Made by a program: the position numbers and the translations under genes. The notes beneath the pieces were generated by a model. It saw nothing but the letters and a program-made list of their open reading frames with translations. It did not search any database and had not been told where the DNA came from. From contig NZ_JPON01000001.1 in assembly GCF_000733935.1 (NCBI RefSeq), positions 2,836,501 through 2,900,500 on the forward strand: DNA of 64,000 bases, read 5' to 3'. Origin of the DNA: Methylomarinum vadi. Lineage in GTDB: Bacteria > Pseudomonadota > Gammaproteobacteria > Methylococcales > Methylomonadaceae. Positions 1-7,542 of this stretch are shown here, one piece after another (the stretch's first letter is position 1; each line of letters opens with the position of its first letter).

Positions 1-6
1 GCCGCG

Positions 7-300
7 ATGACTGAAAACCTGATGCTTTATGGTGTGGCGCTGATGTGGGGCCTGTTGTTGGGCGGGTTTTATTTCGGCGGGCTGTGGCTAACGGTAAGGC
101 GACTGCCGACCGTCAAGCATCAGGCATTGTTGATGATTGCCAGTTTTCTGCTGCGCAATGTGTTGGTGGCGATAGCTTTATACCCGATCGTATTGCAGGG
201 CTGGCAGCCTACCTTGATATGCCTGGCTGGCTTCATTATCGTCCGCGTGCTGCTGAGCCGGCGGATCAAAGGTCATATCAGGGCGGAAAACGGAGGCTGA
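7..300 (+). CDS. atpR: N-ATPase accessory subunit AtpR
   Basis: A 97-residue, three-helix membrane protein directly upstream of atpB. Its size, hydrophobic profile and position match AtpR, the small accessory membrane subunit found only in N-ATPase operons, where it is thought to help c-ring assembly. A conserved-looking arginine sits in each of the two later helices (FLLRNVL and IIVRVLL). The gene ends 5 nt before atpB, so the two are co-transcribed. The start at base 7 is the first ATG in frame, but the window edge hides any upstream start and the genes expected before it (atpD, atpC, atpQ). The identity rests mainly on context. Confidence 0.8.
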   Translation: MTENLMLYGVALMWGLLLGGFYFGGLWLTVRRLPTVKHQALLMIASFLLRNVLVAIALYPIVLQGWQPTLICLAGFIIVRVLLSRRIKGHIRAENGG

Positions 301-305
301 AGTTT

Positions 306-1016
306 ATGTTGACGAATCCAGACCAACTCATCCTGTGGCAATACGGCATCATCAAGATCAATGCGACGCTTGCCTTTACTTGGGGCGTCATGGCGTTGTT
401 GGCGCTAGTCAGCTATATCGTAACCCGGCGTCTGGCTGTCGACCCGCCGTTGACGAAGATGCAGAATCTGTTGGAAGTAATCGTTTTTCACGTCAATCTG
501 CAGATCCGGGAAATCAGCCGGCAACGGCCGCTGCGTTATTTGCCCTTGATCGGGACGCTGTTTTTGTTCATCCTGCTGTCCAATCTGTTGGCCATCGTGC
601 CCGGCTATATACCGCCGACCAGCTCCCTTTCGACCACAACCGCGCTGGCGCTGTGCGTGTTCGTCGCGGTGCCGGCCTACGGTATCAGCCAGATCGGTTT
701 GTGGAATTATTTGAAACAATACTGCCGCCCCACTTTTTTCATGTTGCCGTTCAACATAATCGGCGAATTCACCCGTACATTGGCCTTGGCGGTCCGCTTG
801 TACGGCAACATCATGAGCGGCGTCGTGATCGGCGCGATATTCTTGAGTTTCGTGCCGTTCTTCTTTCCGGTACTGATGCAGATCCTCGGCTTGCTGACCG
901 GCACGATCCAGGCCTATATTTTTTCCGTACTGACGATGGTCTATATCGCCTCGGCCATCCCGCCCCATGACGATAAGGAATCCAAGAATAAAACTCCAGG
1001 AGACAAACATGAATGA
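306..1016 (+). CDS. atpB: N-ATPase subunit a
   Basis: Subunit a of the membrane Fo sector, which forms the ion half-channels against the c-ring. The protein is 236 residues with five to six hydrophobic segments. The essential stator arginine is visible as R164 in the helix LALAVRLYGNIMSG, the signature of the family. The start at 306 was preferred over upstream in-frame codons because it follows atpR by 5 nt and gives the usual N-terminus. The 3' end overlaps the atpE start by 8 nt, indicating translational coupling. Length and order (R-B-E-F-A-G) are those of N-type ATPases. Confidence 0.93.
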   Translation: MLTNPDQLILWQYGIIKINATLAFTWGVMALLALVSYIVTRRLAVDPPLTKMQNLLEVIVFHVNLQIREISRQRPLRYLPLIGTLFLFILLSNLLAIVPGYIPPTSSLSTTTALALCVFVAVPAYGISQIGLWNYLKQYCRPTFFMLPFNIIGEFTRTLALAVRLYGNIMSGVVIGAIFLSFVPFFFPVLMQILGLLTGTIQAYIFSVLTMVYIASAIPPHDDKESKNKTPGDKHE

Positions 1017-1287
1017 ACTCAGCCTGATCGGCATGATGTCGATCTTTACCGCCGGCATTACTATCGCGATCGGCTCCATCGGCCCCGCTTTTGGTGAGGC
1101 ACGGGCGCTTGCGCAAGCCCTGGCGGCGATAGCGCAGCAGCCGGACGAAGCCAACACGATCACACGCACCTTGTTCGTCGGCCTGGCCATGGTCGAATCG
1201 ACCGCGATCTACTGTTTGGTCATCTCGATGATCCTGATTTTCGCCAATCCATTCTGGGAATACGCGGTCGCCCATGCCGGAGGCTGA
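1009..1287 (+). CDS. atpE: N-ATPase subunit c (rotor ring)
   Basis: A 92-residue hairpin of two transmembrane helices that oligomerises into the rotor ring. The C-terminal helix carries the ion-binding motif VESTAIY (E63, S64, T65, Y68), like Na+-binding c subunits. The N-terminal helix has GPAFGEARA with a second carboxylate, E30, at the place where classical Na+ rotors have glutamine. Two carboxylates per subunit are typical of N-ATPases, and some of these are reported to bind H+ rather than Na+, so the coupling ion cannot be read from the motif alone. The polar loop is QQPDEA. A Shine-Dalgarno GGAGA sits just upstream of the ATG. Confidence 0.93.
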   Translation: MNELSLIGMMSIFTAGITIAIGSIGPAFGEARALAQALAAIAQQPDEANTITRTLFVGLAMVESTAIYCLVISMILIFANPFWEYAVAHAGG

Positions 1288-1289
1288 GC

Positions 1290-2042
1290 ATGGCTATAGA
1301 CTGGTTTACCGTCGCCGCCCAGATCGTCAATTTCCTGATTCTGGTCTGGTTGCTGAAAAAACTGCTGTTCCGCCCGATCATGAACGCGATGGAGCGGCGC
1401 GAGCTGGGCATCAGCGGTCGTCTGCGTCAGGCGCATGAACAAATGGGCGAGGCCGAGGCCCTGCAACAGCAATACCAGCGGCAGTTGCAACAGCTGCAAG
1501 CCGAAAAAGAGGCTGCATTGGATCAGGCCAAACAGGAGGCGGAAGACGAGAAAACCGTCTTGCTGCAGCAACTGAATGAAGAGCTTCAGCGCAAGAAGGC
1601 GCAGTTCGACAGCGACATTCGCCAGCAACAACAGGAGCTCGACGAGCAAATCGCCTCGGCGTTGACCGACAAAGCCTTGGCGCTCAGCGATCACATCTTG
1701 ACCCAGTTGGCTGATCAAACGGTGGAACAACGCATCATCGAACAATTTCTCGGTCATCTCGCCGCGTTGCCGCAAACCGAGCAAAGCGAGATAAAGCAAA
1801 CACTGCATCAGCACGGTGCCACATTGATCACCCGTTTTCAGCCGGATGATGCGACCAAGCGCAAACTGCTGCAATGGTTTCTCGATTTTGTTCCCGACTG
1901 CAGTTTGATATTCATCCAACGCGACACGCTGATTTGCGGGATCGCGCTGGAGGCAGGCGGACGCAGTTGGGAATGGACCATAGAGCGTTATCTGGGCGAA
2001 CTGGAAACGGAATTGATCAAGCTTCCCGGCAAGACAATATGA
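1290..2042 (+). CDS. atpF: N-ATPase subunit b, long form
   Basis: Peripheral stalk subunit of 250 residues, much longer than a typical b subunit (about 156). Residues 1-25 form a single N-terminal membrane helix. A long Gln/Glu-rich coiled coil covers roughly residues 30-130. The last 110 residues are globular and resemble a delta-like tail (for example [15 protein letters not shown]). No atpH (delta) follows, which is a hallmark of N-ATPases, where the long b is thought to replace delta. It begins 2 nt after atpE, and its stop overlaps the atpA start (ATGA). Confidence 0.88.
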   Translation: MAIDWFTVAAQIVNFLILVWLLKKLLFRPIMNAMERRELGISGRLRQAHEQMGEAEALQQQYQRQLQQLQAEKEAALDQAKQEAEDEKTVLLQQLNEELQRKKAQFDSDIRQQQQELDEQIASALTDKALALSDHILTQLADQTVEQRIIEQFLGHLAALPQTEQSEIKQTLHQHGATLITRFQPDDATKRKLLQWFLDFVPDCSLIFIQRDTLICGIALEAGGRSWEWTIERYLGELETELIKLPGKTI

Positions 2043-3577
2043 ACGGACAATTTCAACGGGCTGTGCTCCAGGCCGAGGATCATATTGACAGAGTCCTGCA
2101 ACAATCTCGTTTCGCGTTGAAAGAACGGGAAGTCGGCCGGCTGATTCAGGTCAGTTCCGGCGTCGCTCGCGTGCGCGGCCTGCCGAACACCCAGGCGATG
2201 GAATTATTGCGCTTCGAGAACGGCGTCATGGGCATCGCCTTCAACCTGGACCCGAACGAAATCGGCGTGGTGTTGTTGGGTGAGGAAAGCGACTTGACCG
2301 CAGGCAGCCGGGTCGAGCGCAGCGGCCGGGTCATCGACGTGCCGGTCGGCGAAGCGATGTTGGGGCGGGTCATCGACGCGCTGGGTCGACCGCTGGACAA
2401 TACCGGCCCCGTCGCGGCGAAGGAACGCTGGCCGATCGAACGCGAGGCCAGGCCGATCATCGAACGGGCGCCGGTGTCGGCGCCCTTGCAGACCGGCATC
2501 AAGGTCATCGACGCGTTGATCCCGATCGGCCGCGGCCAGCGCCAGTTGTTGCTGGGCGACCGCCAGACCGGCAAGACCGCGATCGCGATCGACACGATCC
2601 TGAACCAGCACGACAAGGACATGGTCTGCATTTATTGCGCGATCGGCCAGCGCGGCGCGGCGGTGGCCAAGGCCATCCAGCGTCTGCGCGAGCACGATGC
2701 GCTCAAATACACGGTGGTGCTGGTGGCGGCCGGCGAAACCACGCCCGGATTGCTGTATATCGCGCCCTATGCGGCGGCCAGCATCGGCGAGTGGTTCATG
2801 CAGCAGGGCCGCGACGTGCTGGTGGTCTACGACGACCTGACCCGTCATGCCCATGCCTACCGCGAGTTGTCGTTGTTGCTGCGGCGTCCGCCCGGCCGCG
2901 AAGCCTATCCCGGCGACATCTTCTACCTGCATTCGCGCCTGCTGGAGCGGGCCACCCATCTGAAGGACGAATACGGCGGCGGCAGCCTGACCGCGTTGCC
3001 GGTGATTGAAACCCAGGCGCAGAACCTGTCCGCCTATATCCCGACCAACCTGATCTCGATCACCGACGGCCAGGTGTATCTGTCGCCGGTGTTGTTTCAA
3101 AAGGGCGAACTGCCGGCGGTCGATGTCGGCAAGTCGGTGTCCCGGGTCGGCGGCAAGGCGCAGTTGCCCGGCTATCTGGATATTTCCGGGCCACTGCGGC
3201 TGGCCTATTCGCAATTCGAGGAGCTGGAAACCTTCGCCCGTTTCGGTACGCGCCTGGACGATGCCACCCGCCAAAGCATCGAGCGGGGGCGGCGGGTCAG
3301 GGAAGTGTTGAAGCAAGACGAAAGTAGCCCCTTGACCGTATTCGAACAGATCGTGACATTACAGGCGCTCAATGCCGGTTTATTTGACCCGTTGCCATTG
3401 GTCTCGATCAAGAAGGCCGGCTTGCGGTTATGCGCCGAGCTGGCCGAACGTTTTCCGGAACAAAGGCGGCGTATCGAGGCCGGCAAACGGCTCTCGGCCG
3501 AAGACAAACAGCATTTGCTGGCCTTCGCCCATGCCGCGCTGGAATCTTTTGAGGATCATCGCCATGAAGACGCTTGA
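2039..3577 (+). CDS. atpA: N-ATPase F1 subunit alpha
   Basis: Alpha subunit of the soluble F1 head, 512 residues. Walker A is GDRQTGKT at 173-180. Family signatures around [14 protein letters not shown] carry the conserved arginine-finger region, and the N-terminal beta-barrel and C-terminal helical domain are both complete. The start at 2039 overlaps the atpF stop, and translational coupling is the reason for choosing it over the longer upstream frame. The 3' end overlaps atpG by 14 nt. N-ATPases usually sit beside a separate standard F1Fo-ATPase in the same genome; only this operon is visible here. Confidence 0.95.
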   Translation: MNGQFQRAVLQAEDHIDRVLQQSRFALKEREVGRLIQVSSGVARVRGLPNTQAMELLRFENGVMGIAFNLDPNEIGVVLLGEESDLTAGSRVERSGRVIDVPVGEAMLGRVIDALGRPLDNTGPVAAKERWPIEREARPIIERAPVSAPLQTGIKVIDALIPIGRGQRQLLLGDRQTGKTAIAIDTILNQHDKDMVCIYCAIGQRGAAVAKAIQRLREHDALKYTVVLVAAGETTPGLLYIAPYAAASIGEWFMQQGRDVLVVYDDLTRHAHAYRELSLLLRRPPGREAYPGDIFYLHSRLLERATHLKDEYGGGSLTALPVIETQAQNLSAYIPTNLISITDGQVYLSPVLFQKGELPAVDVGKSVSRVGGKAQLPGYLDISGPLRLAYSQFEELETFARFGTRLDDATRQSIERGRRVREVLKQDESSPLTVFEQIVTLQALNAGLFDPLPLVSIKKAGLRLCAELAERFPEQRRRIEAGKRLSAEDKQHLLAFAHAALESFEDHRHEDA

Positions 3578-4439
3578 AGCGCTGCAGCGCGATATGGCGA
3601 CCACCACCGACTTGCAGGAAATCGTGCGCACGATGAAAGTATTGGCCGCGGTTAGCATCCGCCAATACGAGCGGGCGCAGGAGTCGCTGCAGCACTATAA
3701 TCGCTCGGTCGAATTGGGGCTGCAGGCATTGTTGCGGCAACAGACGGGACTAGTCAGCAACGGCAGAAAACAGGTTTCTGAGACGCTGGGCGTGATCGTG
3801 TTCGGCTCCGACCACGGCTTGTGCGGACGCTATAACGAAAGCATCGCCAGCTTCACGCTGCAGGAACTGGACAAGTGGCGGCAGCAAGAACGCCGGATAC
3901 TGGCGGTCGGCAGCCGGGTGGAAGCCGCATTGCGAGGCATGGGGCAAGAGGTCGAGGATTGCTTCTGGGTGCCGGGGACGGTCGGCCATATCACCGGTAC
4001 AGTGCAGAAAATCCTGTTGCATATCGATACGTGGCAACAACAAGGCATCGAGCAAATCATGTTATTTCATCATGCCCGCAGACAACGAGGCAGCTATCCC
4101 CCCGAAGTGCGCCAATTATTGCCGGTCGATTTAGGCGACAGCGAACATCGGCGCGAAAAGACCTGGCCGTCCCGGTCCCTGCCGCAATTTACCTTGAACA
4201 GGGAGGTGTTGCTGCGCGCATTGATCAAGCAGCATTTGTTCGGATTGTTGTTCAATGCCTGCGCCGAGTCGCTGGCCGGCGAACACGCCAGCCGGCTTAT
4301 GTCGATGCAGGTCGCGGAAAAGAACATTCAGCAGCGGCAGGAAGACCTGACGGCGCTTTATCGCCAGCAACGCCAGGACCAGATCACCGAGGAATTACTG
4401 GATGTCGTGTCCGGATTCGAGGCAATGCAGGAGGAATAG
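3564..4439 (+). CDS. atpG: N-ATPase F1 subunit gamma
   Basis: Central rotor shaft, 291 residues. The N-terminal helix ([30 protein letters not shown]... region) and the C-terminal helix ([27 protein letters not shown] region) form the coiled coil that turns inside alpha3beta3. The middle has the Rossmann-like gamma core ([13 protein letters not shown]). It diverges from housekeeping gamma subunits, as N-ATPase gammas do. Last gene of the operon: it overlaps atpA by 14 nt and is followed by a hairpin. Confidence 0.9.
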   Translation: MKTLEALQRDMATTTDLQEIVRTMKVLAAVSIRQYERAQESLQHYNRSVELGLQALLRQQTGLVSNGRKQVSETLGVIVFGSDHGLCGRYNESIASFTLQELDKWRQQERRILAVGSRVEAALRGMGQEVEDCFWVPGTVGHITGTVQKILLHIDTWQQQGIEQIMLFHHARRQRGSYPPEVRQLLPVDLGDSEHRREKTWPSRSLPQFTLNREVLLRALIKQHLFGLLFNACAESLAGEHASRLMSMQVAEKNIQQRQEDLTALYRQQRQDQITEELLDVVSGFEAMQEE

Positions 4440-4470
4440 AGTTGAGTTTGAGTTCAGCAAAGTGGGGTAG

Positions 4471-4507
4471 GATGCGCCGAACAACGTGAAGCGCATCGAT
4501 TTTTAAA
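4471..4507 (+). terminator. Hairpin after the atp operon, REP-like
   Basis: Inverted arms GATGCGC (4471-4477) and GCGCATC (4491-4497) are separated by 13 nt and followed by GATTTTTAAA. It could end atp transcription. The preceding GTAGGATGCG and the palindrome also resemble the REP-type repeats elsewhere in the window, so it may be a REP serving as terminator. Confidence 0.5.
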
Positions 4508-4581
4508 TGCTTTGTGATCTGCCCCGGAAAAGAGTATTTTTAACGTATTACAACGTGGAACCAAACCAGAAGGAGAAAAGA

Positions 4582-4824
4582 ATGAGTCGAATCAATATAC
4601 CTCACGTCGGCGCGCCGGACCCCGAACGGGAAACCTCGCCCATCATCGATGAATTCGATGACCGCGCCGATGTCATCAAACAACAGCAACCGGGCGAACC
4701 GGTTTGCCTATTCAACGGCAAAAGCTATAAACACGGCGAGCAAGTTTGCAGCGGCGATGTTAGGCTGCGCTGCGATTACGGCGCCTGGGTGAAAACGGGC
4801 TCTTGCGATCCGGATAATCCTTGA
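4582..4824 (+). CDS. Small cysteine-containing protein, DUF1496-like
   Basis: An 80-residue soluble protein of unknown function. The acidic N-terminal half (residues 1-40) looks disordered. The C-terminal half has the pattern VCLFNGKSYKHGEQVC...LRCDYGAWVKTGSC with four cysteines, reminiscent of the DUF1496 family of small proteins. The start at 4582 is supported by a strong AAGGAGAAAAG ribosome binding site, so the longer upstream frame was dropped. No signal peptide is evident. A strong stem-loop follows. The family link is from memory of its pattern only. Confidence 0.6.
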   Translation: MSRINIPHVGAPDPERETSPIIDEFDDRADVIKQQQPGEPVCLFNGKSYKHGEQVCSGDVRLRCDYGAWVKTGSCDPDNP

Positions 4825-4844
4825 TAGCCGTTTTTTGGGTTCAT

Positions 4845-4870
4845 GCCTAAATCGCTGCGGCGGTTTAGGC
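4845..4870 (+). terminator. Stem-loop after the DUF1496-like gene
   Basis: An 11-bp stem, GCCTAAATCGC/GCGGTTTAGGC, with one G-T pair closes a TGCG tetraloop. The downstream T content is low, so it may be a weak or factor-assisted terminator. Confidence 0.5.
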
Positions 4871-5004
4871 GTGATGTTACACTTTGAGTTTTATATTAAG
4901 AGAGGATCTACAGCATACAATTTCTTGTTTCGATGTAATATTTTCAACAGCCACGGGCTGTGCAAACAACCATATCATTCATTACTGAATGAAGGAGAAT
5001 AACG

Positions 5005-5481
5005 ATGAACCGAATTCAATGTAAAGTGGATGGTGTTGCAAAAGGATTGATCATTCTGACTTTGGGCCTTGGGGGACAAGTTCAGGCGAAAGAAAATAAT
5101 TGCTGGGCTAGGTTTTACGAGGATGCCAACTATCATGGCAAGCAGTTGTTGATTCAAGGCCCGGATCAATTGGCTAATTTACAGTCTGTGAACGGTGAAA
5201 ATTGGGATTTGAAAATCGATAGTCTCAAAGTCGGCTCTCAAGCCCGAGTCACGGTCTATGAAAACCCTAACTTCAAATTAACCTTGACTGAAATGGCCAA
5301 TTATCCGCAATTGATGCGTTCCCTGGGTATCACGGAGCAAGACATAAAAGAGGATTCGGAGCTGATTTTCAACGCCGACGCAAATATTCACAACCTCGCG
5401 GATTTCAATTTTCACGATAAGGTCCGATCGTTAAAAGTTGAATGCATTAAAAAAAATGAGCGTTTGCGATCAATCGACTGA
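5005..5481 (+). CDS. Secreted beta/gamma-crystallin-like protein
   Basis: A 158-residue protein with a hydrophobic leader (about residues 13-28, ending VQA-KE). Two crystallin-like half-motifs follow: ARFYEDANYHGKQLLI with WDLKIDSLKVG, then ARVTVYENPNFK with VRSLKVEC near the C-terminus. The Y/F-x-D/N-x-N-Y/F-x-G pattern and spaced 'S-L-K-V' strands are those of beta/gamma-crystallin Greek-key folds, which in bacteria often bind Ca2+ and are secreted. The start ATG follows AAGGAG. It stands alone, with REP palindromes just downstream. Function unknown. Confidence 0.65.
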   Translation: MNRIQCKVDGVAKGLIILTLGLGGQVQAKENNCWARFYEDANYHGKQLLIQGPDQLANLQSVNGENWDLKIDSLKVGSQARVTVYENPNFKLTLTEMANYPQLMRSLGITEQDIKEDSELIFNADANIHNLADFNFHDKVRSLKVECIKKNERLRSID

Positions 5482-5505
5482 AACGTGATTCCACGCCCCA
5501 GAGCA

Positions 5506-5534
5506 GTAGGGGATAAGCGCAGCGCCATCCGCCC
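5506..5534. repeat. REP palindrome, 5' of RAYT
   Basis: An imperfect palindrome, GGATaaGCGCaGCGCcATCC, with flanking GTAGG/CGCCCC. It is the inverse orientation of the copy at 6146-6171, and together they flank the RAYT pseudogene, as expected for REP/RAYT modules. Confidence 0.65.
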
Positions 5535-5554
5535 CGCATGAAAAAACAGAGCAT

Positions 5555-6106
5555 ATGCCCAGCTACCGACGCAATCGCATTTCTGGAGGAACCGAATTTT
5601 TTTACGGTCAATGTGCTAAAACGTAAATCCCACTTGCTTGTTGAGCGCATTGAGAAACCTAGGGAAGCCGTTCGAATAACGAAGAAACATAGGCCTTTTC
5701 ATGTTGATGCTTGGGTAGTATTGCCCGAGCATATTCAATGCATATGGACGTTGCCACAGGATGACCATGATTTTTCTGGACGGTGGCGTTCAATAAAAAA
5801 GGCGTTTTCAAAATCGATCCCTAAAACAGAATATCGCTCTAAAAGCAGAGTTAAGCGTCACGAGCGAGGAATTTGGCAAAGGAGGTTTTGGGAGTATATG
5901 TGTCTGACAGCAATTCGATGGTCAATAGAAACAATCATTCCGGCATGGAATGCCGGAATCCAGTGCTCATGGATGAGCTTTGATGCAAAAGGATTTATTG
6001 CGAATCACTTACGATTATGAGTAAGGAATGGCCTTACTCAAGTTTTCATCTGATGGTTAATAACGGTATTTACTTGCTTGATTGGATGGATTTTAATATG
6101 GATTGA
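5555..6106 (+). pseudogene. REP-associated tyrosine transposase (RAYT), broken
   Basis: Relic of an IS200-like Y1 transposase that mobilises REP palindromes. Frame 1 from ATG 5555 gives MPSYRRNRISGGTEFF. A one-base expansion of the T run near 5597-5603 then shifts to the frame reading TVNVLKRKSHLLVE...HPFHVDAWVVLPEH. The family's HUH motif (normally H-x-H) reads HIQC, so one catalytic histidine is lost. After GIWQRRFWEY the coding is disrupted up to about 6020 by a segment holding a perfect inverted repeat. The normal family C-terminus (KEWPYSSFH...NGIYLLDWMD) then resumes in another frame and ends at 6106. Clearly non-functional. Confidence 0.82.
5938..5960. repeat. Perfect inverted repeat inside the RAYT relic
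   Basis: Arms ATTCCGGCAT and ATGCCGGAAT (10 bp each) surround a 3-nt GGA loop. It lies in the stretch that interrupts RAYT homology and looks like a small dispersed repeat inserted into the gene. Confidence 0.6.
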
Positions 6107-6145
6107 TTGAATATGGGGGAAAGGGACGAATAACGAATCTCAAGC

Positions 6146-6171
6146 GGCGGATGACGCTTCGCTTATCCGCC
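6146..6171. repeat. REP palindrome, 3' of RAYT
   Basis: GGCGGAT and ATCCGCC arms surround a GC-rich centre (CGCTTCGC). It is the partner of the palindrome at 5506-5534 and is followed by a short tandem CTACGGCT repeat that overlaps the 3' end of the next reverse-strand gene. Confidence 0.68.
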
Positions 6172-6548
6172 CTACGGCTCTACGGCTCTACGCTTTGTCG
6201 AGCAATAAGTTCTTTTATTTCGCTGTAGCTTAATCTTATCGATTTCTCTGTTGTTGGATTTTTAATGGTTATAGATTTACTTCCTCTATTAATTATTTCA
6301 AGCCCAATGTATTTAATAAATTCTAAAAGTGAATGGTGTTCATTAATATATTTGCCTTTCTGAGATAAAATGACTATTAGTTGGTTCTTGAAATTTACGT
6401 TTTTTTCAGAAAAATTATAATTTTTTGTAATATTATTCTTGTATAGCTGAATAAAGGAGTTGTCAATGCATATAAATTCTCTTTCTGTGTTGACAGTTAG
6501 GTTTCTCAGGAGTAAATGAAATCCTTGTGTCGGTCTTATTCTATTATT

Positions 6549-7134
6549 AATTATCCATCATAAGGTTTAAACCACCGGCTTTAGCCGGTCAGCTTTAGCT
6601 GCGATAATTTGCCCAAGGAGGTGGCGATGGACTATAGATACGGCAGCCATACGGTTTACCAAATTGAGTATCATTTTGTTTGGGTTACGAAGTATCGTTA
6701 TAAAGTGCTGAAGGATGAAATAGCCGAACGAGTGAGAGACTTGGTGCGGCAGACATGCGAAGCCTTTGAGATACGGATTATCAAAGGTGTCGTGAGCAAA
6801 GATCATGTGCACATTTTGGTGAGTGCGCCGCCGACTATGGCCCCAAGCGAAATCATGAGGCGAATCAAGGGACGAACTTCGAGCTATCTGTTCGAAGAGT
6901 TCCCGCACTTGAAAAAGCGATATTGGGGTCGACATTTTTGAGCCCGCGGTTATTTTTGCGCCACAGTGGGGCAAATGACTGATGAGATGATAAAGCAATA
7001 TTTGGAGCATCACTTTGAACCTAATCCAAACGATAATTTCAAGATGGAGCCCGACTAAGACGCGTCGTTTAGTCGACGCGTATCCGGACTTTCAGTCCGT
7101 TATTGGAACCCACCCGCTTGAGCGGGTGGTTGTT
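6549..7134 (+). mobile_element. IS200/IS605-type element, single tnpA
   Basis: A 586-bp element inferred from frame restoration of the host gene. The left end has a hairpin (ACCGGCT/AGCCGGT, 6574-6589) and the right end a perfect 9-bp hairpin (CCACCCGCT/AGCGGGTGG, 7110-7129) preceded by CGGACT/AGTCCG. Subterminal hairpins, absence of terminal inverted repeats and no target duplication are characteristic of this family. The exact ends may be off by a few bases because of repeated T residues at the junctions. Confidence 0.75.
6627..7058 (+). pseudogene. tnpA: IS200-type transposase TnpA with internal TGA
   Basis: A Y1 transposase of 143 codons. It begins MDYRYGSHTVYQIEYHFVWV after a strong ribosome binding site (AAGGAGGTGGCG) and has an intact HUH motif (DHVHILV) and the RYWGRHF block. 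A TGA at 6939-6941 then replaces the tryptophan codon expected in the family (GRHFWARGY), and the same frame continues through MTDEMIKQYLEHH, which carries the catalytic tyrosine, to TAA at 7056. A single G-to-A nonsense change is therefore the only visible lesion. Without readthrough the product lacks the catalytic tyrosine. Confidence 0.82.
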
Positions 7135-7542
7135 TAGTATTGGTAATATTTCAATTTCGTCTTTTGCTCTTAACTCAAAATTATCTCGCAACATGTCATG
7201 CAGTTGAATTTGACGTTCATTTCCATCTTTGCTTTTTGTTCTTATGATATAACAGTAATTGCAAGATAAGCACTCAATTTCATCGTTATCGAATAAGTAA
7301 TAATAACGAACGGGACTGTATTCTGGTTTAAATCGACGTTTTGACTTTACTGTTGAATAATAAACTAAGAACTCATTGTTAAAATAAAATTCGTTGCTCA
7401 GTTTGCTATATTTGTTTTCGAATAGCTCAAATATGATTTTTTTCTTTTCGTCAATTGTAATATCAAAAGCATCGGAATTGATCAATTCTAATGCTTTTGA
7501 AGTAAATTCATCTTTTTTCATATAGTATTCAATTTATAGATT

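Larger units (their letters stand above)
6180..7521 (-). pseudogene. AT-rich unknown gene split by an IS200-like element
   Basis: An unrecognised gene read on the reverse strand. The N-terminal half starts at 7521 (MKKDEFTSKALEL...) and runs to about 7135. The C-terminal half is an open frame from about 6548 down to a TAG at 6180-6182 (contains TQGFHLLLRNLTV and ends LIARQSVEP), without its own start codon. Removing 6549-7134 (586 bp) joins them in one frame, predicting 251 residues. The coding is Lys/Asn/Ile-rich and much more AT-rich than its surroundings, a sign of horizontal origin. No signal peptide, membrane segment or recognised domain is seen. The N-terminal half may still be translated with a tail from the IS end. 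Confidence 0.72.

Noticed and set aside
2204-3316. Reverse-strand 370-codon frame opposite atpA.
   Set aside because: Shadow of the GC-rich atpA coding strand; no start context or motif.
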